Positions 7,470 through 13,994 of a stretch of DNA of 22,850 nt are shown piece by piece. Source of the DNA: Candidatus Woesearchaeota archaeon (GTDB lineage: Archaea > Nanobdellota > Nanobdellia > Woesearchaeales > UBA10200). The notes beneath the pieces were generated by a model. That model did not search any database, was not told the DNA's origin, and was given only the letters and a program-made list of their open reading frames with translations. The position numbers were made by a program, and so were the translations under genes. How positions within the stretch are numbered: the first letter of the stretch is position 1; each line of letters starts with the position of its first letter. The stretch is from positions 1-22,850 of the forward strand of contig JAGVZX010000004.1 in NCBI GenBank assembly GCA_018302185.1, given 5' to 3'.

Positions 7470-7814
7470 TCACTTTGATTTTGCCTGTAATGCGCTCATG
7501 ACATCTGCCTGCAAACTGCTAGCTTTATCTTTGAGCTGCTTTTCTTGTTTTTCAAGGCTTTTTATCCTAAGCTCAACCATCTCTTTCTTTGATTTCAGGT
7601 CTTTGTCAAGCTCATCTTTTGTCTTCTTGATCATTATATTTCCAATTATCTTATAGCTCTCTTTTGCATCTTTCAGCTCGGTAAGTGCAGAATCCATCTC
7701 AAGAAGCTGTGCACCATATTGTTGCCTTTGTCCTAACAATTGCTGCATATTCTGTTCAAGCATCTGAAGTTGCTGTATTTTTTGCTCAGTGTCTTTTGGT
7801 ATCTTGTCTGCCAT
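7470..7814 (-). CDS. pfdB: Prefoldin subunit beta
   Basis: 114 residues from the ATG at 7814; an in-frame TTG at 7826 would add four. Two long coiled-coil helices flank a central hairpin: EQKIQQLQMLEQNMQQLLGQ, then LTELKDAKESYKIIGNIMIK, then a second helix ending ADVMSALQAKSK. The Y-K-x-I-G-x-I-M-I block at the tip is the prefoldin beta signature. Prefoldin is a hexamer (two alpha, four beta) that holds unfolded proteins and passes them to the group II chaperonin. The place just downstream of pcc1 and rpoP is a conserved archaeal arrangement and suggests a shared transcript. Confidence 0.93.
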   Translation of the reverse strand: MADKIPKDTEQKIQQLQMLEQNMQQLLGQRQQYGAQLLEMDSALTELKDAKESYKIIGNIMIKKTKDELDKDLKSKKEMVELRIKSLEKQEKQLKDKASSLQADVMSALQAKSK

Positions 7815-7853
7815 TTTATAGCTCAATGAATTTTGAATATTTAATAGATAATC

Positions 7854-8081
7854 TTATTGTTTATGTTGCTCAAGCTTTTCATACAGTTCAAGCATCTTTG
7901 ACATTGAATTTGTTATTGCCTTGAGTGCAATATGGTCATCTGCTAACATGATAATCTCAAGTTTTTTTGGCTTTTTTCTGATTATCAGCGTAAAACGATC
8001 TTTCTTATCCTGCTCTTGTGATAAGCATTTATATAATAGCTCTTGATTGCCTTCTACTTGAAAAATCGCTTTATATCTCAT
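7854..8081 (-). CDS. pcc1: KEOPS complex subunit Pcc1
   Basis: 75 residues, a typical length for archaeal Pcc1. The sequence starts MRYKAIFQVEGNQELLYKCL and ends with a long helix (HIALKAITNSMSKMLELYEKL); in the family the beta sheet and this helix form the dimer interface that docks on Kae1. The motif D-x-x-A-L-x-A-x-x-N-S is the family's most conserved stretch. KEOPS makes the N6-threonylcarbamoyladenosine modification at tRNA position 37. It lies between rpoP and prefoldin beta, 39 bases from the prefoldin ATG, as in many archaea. Kae1, Bud32 and Cgi121 are not in the window. Confidence 0.88.
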   Translation of the reverse strand: MRYKAIFQVEGNQELLYKCLSQEQDKKDRFTLIIRKKPKKLEIIMLADDHIALKAITNSMSKMLELYEKLEQHKQ

Positions 8082-8140
8082 ATGTTCTTGATCAAATCAG
8101 AGATTATTATGTTAATTATTATATTATAGGATATTACAAC

Positions 8141-8281
8141 TTATCTAGCCTTAACCTTGGTTGAATTGCTTCTTGGCTTATACAGTATCTTACTGCCGCA
8201 GTATGGGCATCTGACATTTTTTCTTATATAATCCTGCGCAACATTCTTGCTGCAACTGAAACATTTGTATTTTATTACCAT
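8141..8281 (-). CDS. rpoP: DNA-directed RNA polymerase subunit P (Rpo12)
   Basis: 46 residues: MVIKYKCFSC, then a short linker, RCPYCGSKILYKPR, and a basic tail KVKAR. The two CxxC pairs (C7, C10, C25, C28) form the zinc ribbon of Rpo12/RPB12, and the final basic R-KVKAR is typical of the family. It is an essential small subunit bridging the Rpo3/Rpo10 side of archaeal RNA polymerase. The L37Ae - rpoP - pcc1 order is conserved in archaea. The ATG at 8281 is only three bases from a perfect hairpin (8285-8301) whose end carries the purine-rich AAAAGG, the only ribosome-binding candidate. The 225-base gap to L37Ae, filled by a repeat element, is unusual for this operon. Confidence 0.95.
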   Translation of the reverse strand: MVIKYKCFSCSKNVAQDYIRKNVRCPYCGSKILYKPRSNSTKVKAR

Positions 8282-8284
8282 AAC

Positions 8285-8301
8285 CTTTTGCGAAGCAAAA
8301 G
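8285..8301. repeat. Perfect hairpin at the rpoP ribosome-binding site
   Basis: Reverse-strand CTTTTGC-TTC-GCAAAAG is a seven-pair stem with a three-base loop, ending three bases before the rpoP start codon. In RNA it would hide the only candidate Shine-Dalgarno bases. Confidence 0.6.
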
Positions 8302-8445
8302 TTTAATCTCACATAAGGGCTATGCCCTTATCAACCCACGGTCAGTTTCGCTATAAGAGTTTCACTCTTATCAACTCAAGGTCGATTTCGTTTTGCTCAA
8401 TCGTCCAAGTATAATTTTCTGCTCAACTGCCCTATCGAGATTAAA
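8302..8445. repeat. Repeat element copy A (between L37Ae and rpoP)
   Basis: The element is bounded by a nine-base inverted repeat (TTTAATCTC at 8302-8310, GAGATTAAA at 8437-8445). It holds two hairpins with three-base loops, at 8313-8331 (ATAAGGGC/GCCCTTAT) and 8353-8371 (ATAAGAGT/ACTCTTAT), exactly 40 bases apart. The 40-base units 8311-8350 and 8351-8390 match at 28 of 40 positions, and the stem differences are compensatory. Blocks CTTATCAACCCA, GGTCAGTTTCGCT and GCTCAACTGCCCT recur in copy B. No protein is encoded. Confidence 0.7.
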
Positions 8446-8506
8446 TTCTTGCGGCCCTCCGTTTGAATTTAAAAATTTTGTATAATAAGCTTAATATATT
8501 TTAACA

Positions 8507-8848
8507 TTAATATTTAACTGACTGCTCTTCTTCAAATTCTTCCTCTTCTGGTTTCTGCTCTTCTACAGCTTCTGGAACAACTTCTAATTCTTTTAGTTGT
8601 TCCTCGCTTAATTTAACAGTTTTCTTGCCGATAGTATATGCTTTGCCGGCAAATTTTGCAGAACATTTATAGCATTGCCAGATTCCCATAGCTAATCTTT
8701 TTAATGCTGAGTAGTGGCAATGTGGACACTTGTAGCTGGTCTTTTGCTGTAATTCTATAATCCCAAACCTTTCTTTTGTGGTTCTACCATATCTGGTTCC
8801 AAATTTTTTGATAGATCCTATCTTAATAGTTTTTTCTTTTCCTGCCAT
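8507..8848 (-). CDS. rpl37ae: Ribosomal protein L37Ae with an acidic tail
   Basis: 113 residues from the ATG at 8848; the in-frame GTG at 8857 lies in the Shine-Dalgarno-like GAGTGAT and is not preferred. The zinc ribbon is C41-PH-C44 ... C59-YK-C62, within SYKCPHCHYSALKRLAMGIW, and the basic N-terminus KKFGTRYGRTTKERFG is typical. It is a large-subunit protein binding 23S rRNA. The family is usually about 70-95 residues. Here the last 27 or so (from about VVPEAVEEQ) form a glutamate-rich extension (PEEEEFEEEQ) with no counterpart that I know. A TATA box near 8893-8902 would give a leader of about 20 bases carrying the ribosome-binding site. Confidence 0.93.
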   Translation of the reverse strand: MAGKEKTIKIGSIKKFGTRYGRTTKERFGIIELQQKTSYKCPHCHYSALKRLAMGIWQCYKCSAKFAGKAYTIGKKTVKLSEEQLKELEVVPEAVEEQKPEEEEFEEEQSVKY

Positions 8849-8962
8849 ATTAATCACTCATAATTCATAACTTATTCTCTAAAATAGTAGTGTATTTAAA
8901 AAGCTTTTGTTAAGCTGATGTATTTTTATTTCTGATTAGTATATAATTATAATAACTATAAA

Positions 8963-8979
8963 ATGGGGCTGGCCTGATT
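8963..8979 (-). repeat. Duplicate of the tRNA-Pro 3' end (att-like)
   Basis: These 17 bases match 9073-9089, which include the tRNA 3' end and T-arm edge, at 16 of 17 positions in the same orientation and exactly 110 bases away. Repeat element copy B lies between the two copies. A target-end duplication of this kind is what site-specific integration at a tRNA leaves; a decayed tandem tRNA is the alternative. Confidence 0.55.
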
Positions 8980-8981
8980 AC

Positions 8982-9050
8982 CACATAAGGGTCTATGACC
9001 CTTATCAACCCATGGTCAGCTTCGCTTCGCTCAGCTGCCCTCGATTAATC
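8982..9050. repeat. Repeat element copy B (beside tRNA-Pro)
   Basis: The block CACATAAGGG with hairpin 8985-9005 (nine-pair stem ATAAGGGTC/GACCCTTAT, TAT loop) is followed by CTTATCAACCCA, GGTCAGCTTCGCT and GCTCAGCTGCCCT. All recur in the same order in copy A at 8302-8445. Compared with A it lacks the second 40-base hairpin unit and a short linker. Confidence 0.7.
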
Positions 9051-9073
9051 TTAATTTTCTAATAATATATTAA

Positions 9074-9173
9074 TGGGGCTGGCCGGATTTGAACCGGCAT
9101 CGTCCGCTTATTTGCATGCAAAAACTTGCACGTCCCAAAGCGGAAAGGATGGACCAAGTTACCCCACAACCCC
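9074..9173 (-). tRNA. tRNA-Pro (anticodon TGG) with a 25-nt intron
   Basis: The reverse strand folds into a cloverleaf: acceptor GGGGTTG/CAGCCCC with discriminator A and no encoded CCA; D-arm TGGGGTAACTTGG typical of archaeal tRNA-Pro; anticodon stem TCCGC/GCGGA; loop TT-TGG-G-A; T-arm GCCGG-TTCAAAT-CCGGC. Removing 9109-9133 leaves a 75-base tRNA with anticodon TGG. A TATA box at 9200-9207 sits 23-27 bases ahead of the expected start, about four bases before the tRNA. Confidence 0.95.
9109..9133 (-). other. tRNA-Pro intron with canonical bulge-helix-bulge
   Basis: The intron lies at position 37/38. TTTG of the anticodon loop pairs with intron CAAA (four pairs). This is flanked by three-base bulges GGA and TAA and outer helices CGTGCAA/TTGCATG and TCCGC/GCGGA. 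Cutting each bulge after its second base gives exactly the mature loop, as archaeal splicing endonuclease requires. Confidence 0.9.
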
Positions 9174-9538
9174 GATAGGCATGATAAATTAAGCCAGAGT
9201 TTATAAATGTTATTTTAATCTTTGATTATCATCCACTTTTTCTGTTGTGCCTTTAATATATATTTGCATAGTAAACATTTACGATGCAGCTGCCTCCGCG
9301 CAGTTGGCACTGGCTTTGATTATGTAAAGAGTTGCTCCTCCTTTACGTTTTGATAGTGATTATGTTAATGGAAAAGCATTGCGTGCTTTGTTAGTCAGTT
9401 AGTAACTAGATGGCATATTCATTTCATTCGTAGGTTTGGAGACGTAACTCTAAACCATTGCCTGTCGCATCTTAAAATACTTTATTGGATTTGTGCTCGC
9501 AAAAATTGGCAGCCGCCACTTTTTAGGCGATTCGAATT
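9174..9538. other. Gene-free 365-bp region with palindromes
   Basis: No credible coding frame on either strand. It holds the tRNA-Pro TATA box (9200-9207), an AT-rich TATA-like TTTAATATATA near 9252, a 22-base near-perfect palindrome GCATAGTAAACATTTACGATGC (9266-9287), the 18-nt sequence shared with 22820-22837 (at 9330-9347, itself inside a GTAAAG/CTTTAC stem), a nine-pair hairpin GGTTTGGAG/CTCTAAACC near 9433-9456, and GGCAGCCGCCAC near 9508. It may be an unknown non-coding RNA, or debris of a mobile element at the border of the glycan locus. I found no match to SRP RNA or RNase P RNA landmarks. Confidence 0.5.
9330..9347 (+). repeat. Border repeat, left copy
   Basis: The 18 bases AGTTGCTCCTCCTTTACG match 22820-22837 at 17 of 18 positions in the same orientation; TAGT and GTTAATGG follow in both places. 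The two copies lie on either side of the glycan locus. Confidence 0.65.
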
Positions 9539-10600
9539 TTAACTAAGTTTTTTATATAATGAGAATATCATATGCCTATTCTGCTCTTTTGTCGCTTTTT
9601 TAGAATTACCGCTTAAGTCAGCATATGTCCTCATATATGAAAATTCGATCCTATCTTTGCTACTAAGGCTCTTGATCAATTTGGCCCTATTGTCAGAACA
9701 GATTACAAAATACAGCCAAGAAGGCTGAGAACTTTTTTTAGGCGTAATGATGCTATATTTACCATATCTTCCCATAAGAAGCTCTGCATTATCCTTTCTG
9801 ATCTGCATTATCTTGCCGTATCTCTTAAACTGATTTAACACTACTTTTATTCCAAATTTCGGCATACTGTATGATTCAAAAAAATTCACTTTCATTGATT
9901 TAGGTATAATTAATTTTTGTGATTTATGTTTATCAAGTTCAAAATCAAGCAAATGCCTTGCCAGTGGGTAGATATATGGATTAAAAAATATTGGCGCAAT
10001 CATCACTTCAATCATTGTTTTTGCCAGACTTAATGCAGGAAAAGGCTTTAATCCATATTTTTCTAACTTTAATTGTTTATCTGATGCAACTAAGCCACCT
10101 ACAAAACCAATGCATTTGCTTATGCCAAAAGAATAAAATGCATAATCTCCAAATGTGCCGGCTAACTTTCCTTTATATTCTGCTCCAAGCGCAGCTGCGC
10201 AATCTTCGATAAATATTACATTATGTTTTTTGCATAATGCAGCTATCTTATCAATTTCCGGCAGGAAACCAAAATTATACGGCACAACTAAAGCATCTAT
10301 CTTTTTAATTATCTTTTCAATCTCATCTATTTCAGCAACTGCACCAGAACCATAGAAAACAGGCTTGCAGCCAGCAGCCTTTATAGCATCTAAAACTACA
10401 TGGCATGTGAAAGCCTGTATGCCGACATTTTTTGAATCAGACTGCAGCAGAATCTGCCTTAGGGCTTCTCTTCCAGAGCCTGTCCATCGTATGTGCTTAT
10501 GGGGGATATATCTTTTCAGATATCTAATATCTTTGGCATAATCAACTCTCTTAAATAGATCACTTATTCTTGCTGTTATAGAAGTATGGGAAATCAGCAT
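9539..10600 (-). CDS. DegT/DnrJ/EryC1-type PLP aminotransferase (sugar), divergent
   Basis: 353 residues. The fold-type I landmarks are present: RWTGSGREAL (38-47) for phosphate binding, IEDCAAALGAEY (131-142) with D133 to hold the pyridine nitrogen, and the PLP lysine K162 in FYSFGISKCIGFVGGLV. The DegT family makes amino-sugars by transaminating keto-nucleotide sugars. After about residue 175 the sequence departs from standard DegT proteins: a long hydrophobic stretch (LAKTMIEVMIAPIFFNPYIY) looks membrane-associated, and the C-terminal domain is basic. It is the most downstream gene of the leftward glycan locus and ends against the gene-free region. The PLP chemistry is well supported; the substrate is unknown. 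Confidence 0.82.
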   Translation of the reverse strand: MLISHTSITARISDLFKRVDYAKDIRYLKRYIPHKHIRWTGSGREALRQILLQSDSKNVGIQAFTCHVVLDAIKAAGCKPVFYGSGAVAEIDEIEKIIKKIDALVVPYNFGFLPEIDKIAALCKKHNVIFIEDCAAALGAEYKGKLAGTFGDYAFYSFGISKCIGFVGGLVASDKQLKLEKYGLKPFPALSLAKTMIEVMIAPIFFNPYIYPLARHLLDFELDKHKSQKLIIPKSMKVNFFESYSMPKFGIKVVLNQFKRYGKIMQIRKDNAELLMGRYGKYSIITPKKSSQPSWLYFVICSDNRAKLIKSLSSKDRIEFSYMRTYADLSGNSKKATKEQNRHMIFSLYKKLS

Positions 10601-10654
10601 TTTATTCTCTCATCTCTTTTCTAATCTTATTGTTTATATTCTCGTCTAATCTTA

Positions 10655-11116
10655 TTATCTTATTGATTTATCCATCTTTTTCAGAAATTTTGCAGGAACT
10701 CCGGCTACTACTGTATCTGATAGGACATCCTTTGTCACAACTGAACCAGCGGCTACAAAAGAATTCTCTCCAACTATTATACCTGGCAATATTATTGAGC
10801 TGCAGCCTATGTAACTATTCTTTCTTATAATTATTGGTCTAACTACTTTTTTCATATCATGCACAACTAGGATTGCTCTAAATGAGATGACGACATTATC
10901 TTCTATTTTTATTAAGTGCGGGAATTGGTCATCTAAAAAAGTTTCTATCCCTATAAAAACATTTTTCCCTATCTTTACGCCAGCGAACCTATATAAGAAA
11001 ATTCTTAAAGAGTTGCTAATACAGTATCTTGCTATCAGGCATATTATCTTATTCTTAAATACTCTGATCACATTCTGATGTTTTCTGGCGATAGGTTTAT
11101 TCATTTTTGTCCACAT
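10655..11116 (-). CDS. Left-handed beta-helix acyltransferase (sugar O/N-acetyltransferase)
   Basis: 153 residues (149 from the second ATG at 11104; I cannot choose firmly). Hexapeptide repeats appear as KIGKNVFIG, IKIEDNVVIS, IIIRKNSYIGCSSIILPGII and VGENSFVAAGSVVTKDV, ending in TVVAGVPAKFLKK, the standard close of this family. VVHD (about 79-82) supplies the usual catalytic histidine. Such enzymes transfer acetyl or another acyl group from a coenzyme A donor to a sugar. The N-terminal 45 residues are basic and partly hydrophobic, which may hold it near the membrane. It lies between an aminotransferase and a glycosyltransferase, so acetylation of an amino-sugar made here is plausible. Confidence 0.88.
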   Translation of the reverse strand: MWTKMNKPIARKHQNVIRVFKNKIICLIARYCISNSLRIFLYRFAGVKIGKNVFIGIETFLDDQFPHLIKIEDNVVISFRAILVVHDMKKVVRPIIIRKNSYIGCSSIILPGIIVGENSFVAAGSVVTKDVLSDTVVAGVPAKFLKKMDKSIR

Positions 11117-11183
11117 TATTGATGTTTTTTTAATTAATTCTTTTGATCTTTTTATAGTTAAATAAATACATTTTTTATTTTAC

Positions 11184-12329
11184 CTAAAATTTACTATCTG
11201 GCATTACCTCTTTATATAATTTAAGATATTCTATCGCAAGTTTATCCCAAGCGTACTTTTTATCCACCACATCCTTTAATTTTTTTGCACATAATCTTGC
11301 TTTCTTTTTATTTTTTAATACATCAATTATTGCATTTTTCATAGCTTCTATACTATAAGGCTCAATCAGTATTCCGATATTATCTTCTTTAAATGCCTCA
11401 CTTATGCCTGCGCCTTCTGTAACAATTACGGGCACTTCCATTGCAGCAGCTTCCAATGCAACTAAACCAAAGCCTTCTTCAAGATTTGGCGATGGCAATA
11501 CAAATACATCTGCAATCGAATAATAATCTAGTTTCTTATCATCATCAACAAAACCGGCAAATACTATCTTTTCCTGCATCTCTAATCTTTTAGCAAGATC
11601 TTTTAATTCATTCTCTTTATCTCCGTTACCGACAATTATGATCCTGACATCAGGCATATTCTTAATCACATCATTAAATGCTTTTATCAGGATATCTACC
11701 CTCTTATACTGCCTTAGTTGCCCTACAAAAAGTATTATCTTATTATTCTCAAATCCTAACTCTTTTTTTAAGTCAGTTTTCCTCTTTCCTGAATATCTAA
11801 TAAGATCTACTCCGCACTTCAATACCTTTACTTTAGCAGTGTATTTTTTTGCTAATTTTGAACTCTCAAATAATCTATTTGTGTGCATTATCAGCCTATC
11901 TGCCATTGCCATATCTATCTTTAATAAAGTATTATTATATATCTGCGCAAATATATTGAATAATCCTCTCATAGTTATCTCCATGCCATGACAGTGCAAC
12001 ACTATAGGGATCCTAAATACCTTTGCATATAATATGCCTGTCTCAAGAAAGAACGGGTGCGGATGGTGTAGATGTATCACATCCGGCTTTTCTTTCATCA
12101 GTCTAAAAAATAATGAAAATGAAAATGGGGATTTTAATATGGGAAAAGCTCTCACTCTTTTTATTTTAATTCCGTTCATAATCTCTTCTTTTATATCTGT
12201 GCCAATCAAAGAACTAATTACTGTAACTTCATTCCCTAATTTTACAAATTCTTTGCTAAGGCTGTAAACAACATATTCTATACCGCCTTTATGCGGCAAA
12301 AAGTACGAGCATAATTGCAGGATTTTCAT
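11184..12329 (-). CDS. GT4-family glycosyltransferase
   Basis: 381 residues with the two Rossmann domains of GT-B enzymes. The N-terminus MKILQLCSYFLPHKGGIEYV carries the acceptor-side glycine-rich loop. The C-terminal half begins with KIILFVGQLRQYKRVDILI (198-216), a strand-loop with K209/R210, and has the donor-binding E-x7-E pair in EEGFGLVALEAAA (E285, E293). It transfers a sugar with retention from a nucleotide donor to a lipid-linked glycan at the cytoplasmic face. The TATA box near 12360-12368 gives a leader of about eight bases. The gene lies between the flippase and the acyltransferase genes on the same strand. Donor and acceptor cannot be read from sequence. Confidence 0.93.
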   Translation of the reverse strand: MKILQLCSYFLPHKGGIEYVVYSLSKEFVKLGNEVTVISSLIGTDIKEEIMNGIKIKRVRAFPILKSPFSFSLFFRLMKEKPDVIHLHHPHPFFLETGILYAKVFRIPIVLHCHGMEITMRGLFNIFAQIYNNTLLKIDMAMADRLIMHTNRLFESSKLAKKYTAKVKVLKCGVDLIRYSGKRKTDLKKELGFENNKIILFVGQLRQYKRVDILIKAFNDVIKNMPDVRIIIVGNGDKENELKDLAKRLEMQEKIVFAGFVDDDKKLDYYSIADVFVLPSPNLEEGFGLVALEAAAMEVPVIVTEGAGISEAFKEDNIGILIEPYSIEAMKNAIIDVLKNKKKARLCAKKLKDVVDKKYAWDKLAIEYLKLYKEVMPDSKF

Positions 12330-12396
12330 GGTGTATCATATATTTCTTAGAGATAGGCGTTTATAAATGTTTCTGGAATAACCAGTATTCATATAT

Positions 12397-13944
12397 CTAT
12401 CCCTGAAATCTTCTGATGATCCTTTTTATAAATGTCAAATCAAGCCCAAGGCGCCTTTCAATTGCTGACATAATCATTAAGTCTTCTTTGGCAAATGCAC
12501 CCATAAGTATCAATAATCCTAAATATAATATGCCAAAAAGCAATCCGCATATAATAAGAAGAACTATTCCTGAGATGTTGGATATCATCTTACCTAATGC
12601 AAAGACTGCAAGCAATGCAATCATGCCGCTAATCACATATTTTGCATAATATTTTAATTCATATCTTATCGGTAACAATTTTCTTACTCTTATCATCTCA
12701 ATTATGCCTACAGCAGACCAGAGAAATGATGTGGATATGGCTGCTCCTTCCATACCTAATATAGGGATCAAGTATAAGTTCATAAGAACATTAATTATCA
12801 CTATCGACGAATACATGATGAATATAAACCTGGTTTTATTAAATGTCTGAAGCATCGTTTCTACTGGACCAACTATCGAATAAATAAATATCCCTACACT
12901 TACAATTATTAATACTTTCCAGCCGGTTACATATTCCTGCCCAAACAATGTGAAAATAATCTGCTGTGAAAAAAATATCATGATAAGAAAAAGCGGCCAC
13001 ATCAGCGCAAATACCCATCTTGCCATTGTATTAAATGTATCACTTAATTGCTTAATCTTTTTCTGCGCAAAAAGTGTGGCTGAAATTGGATAATATACTG
13101 CATCTAGGCTTTTTGGAATCATAAGCAGGCTATAACTTAAAGGAAATGCTACATTGTAAATTCCGACAATTTTTTCATTCATGAAAATTCCAAGCAAAAA
13201 AGTATCACCCCAGCTAAGCGCCAGTGTAAATATCCCTGTCAAAAATAAAGGAAGAGAGAAAAGGAGAAGTTCATTGTACCTGTATTTCGGCACAATTTTA
13301 TTTCTTATTATGCTGTATACTTTTGTTTCAAGAATAACAAATCCTATTGCAACAGTAATCAAGTATGCTGCCATGTATGCAACACTTATGCCATAAAGAT
13401 TGCTGCCTATAGCTATTGCAATAACTGAAAATATTAATGTGAGAAACTTTTCTCCGATGACGCCTAAAACTGAAGGATATACTGTATTATTAAAACTCAG
13501 AAATATCGCCTTAAGCAGCTCAACCAATGCATTTAATGGAATGATCAAAGTAAAAATTCTTAGTATCGGCACAAGAGCATGTGAGTGAAAAATATTAAGA
13601 GCTATCCATTCAGCACTGATAAATAATATTCCTGAAATAATTATACTGAAAGGCATTACTAGTTTTAACGAAGATATTATTGTGCCCTTAACTCTTGCAG
13701 CTTCTTTGGTGCCAAGATAGAAACCTATATATCTCTTGACTCCACTGTGCAACCCTATCAATGAAATACTTCTGCCAAATCCTAAAACTGCTACTGCCAG
13801 CATCAGGGTGCCATAGTCATTTGGCCCAAGGCTTCTTGCTACCAAAATCCTGTAAAAGAATGCCAATATGTATGTACAAATAAATGCTATAAATGTAATT
13901 CCTGCGCCTTGCGCTATGGATTTTAACACGCGTTTATTAGTCAT
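12397..13944 (-). CDS. Polysaccharide flippase (MOP/Wzx-like)
   Basis: 515 residues with about 14 evenly spaced hydrophobic segments. The N-terminus has the family pattern: GITFIAFICTYILAFFYRIL followed by VARSLGPNDYGTLMLAVAV, where the FxxR-LGxxxYG block is diagnostic of Wzx/RfbX-type exporters. It would flip a lipid-linked oligosaccharide from the cytoplasmic to the outer face. Length and topology are normal. The ATG at 13944 follows TTGAGGAT closely, a short-spaced Shine-Dalgarno, with an AT-rich TATATTTAAG about 25 bases upstream. Its presence in the middle of the locus shows that the product is surface-exposed. Confidence 0.93.
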   Translation of the reverse strand: MTNKRVLKSIAQGAGITFIAFICTYILAFFYRILVARSLGPNDYGTLMLAVAVLGFGRSISLIGLHSGVKRYIGFYLGTKEAARVKGTIISSLKLVMPFSIIISGILFISAEWIALNIFHSHALVPILRIFTLIIPLNALVELLKAIFLSFNNTVYPSVLGVIGEKFLTLIFSVIAIAIGSNLYGISVAYMAAYLITVAIGFVILETKVYSIIRNKIVPKYRYNELLLFSLPLFLTGIFTLALSWGDTFLLGIFMNEKIVGIYNVAFPLSYSLLMIPKSLDAVYYPISATLFAQKKIKQLSDTFNTMARWVFALMWPLFLIMIFFSQQIIFTLFGQEYVTGWKVLIIVSVGIFIYSIVGPVETMLQTFNKTRFIFIMYSSIVIINVLMNLYLIPILGMEGAAISTSFLWSAVGIIEMIRVRKLLPIRYELKYYAKYVISGMIALLAVFALGKMISNISGIVLLIICGLLFGILYLGLLILMGAFAKEDLMIMSAIERRLGLDLTFIKRIIRRFQG

Positions 13945-13994
13945 ATCCTCAAAAAGAATTTACATATACTTAAATATATCGCATTAATGTAAAA

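Noticed and set aside
8302..8445. CRISPR-like periodicity (two units 40 bases apart)
   Set aside because: There are only two units, with diverged sequence, compensatory stem changes and no spacers or cas genes; this is a hairpin repeat, not an array.
9225..9260. Possible RNase P RNA landmark (ACAGAAA on the reverse strand)
   Set aside because: The bases around it do not follow the archaeal RNase P conserved regions and no other landmark is nearby.
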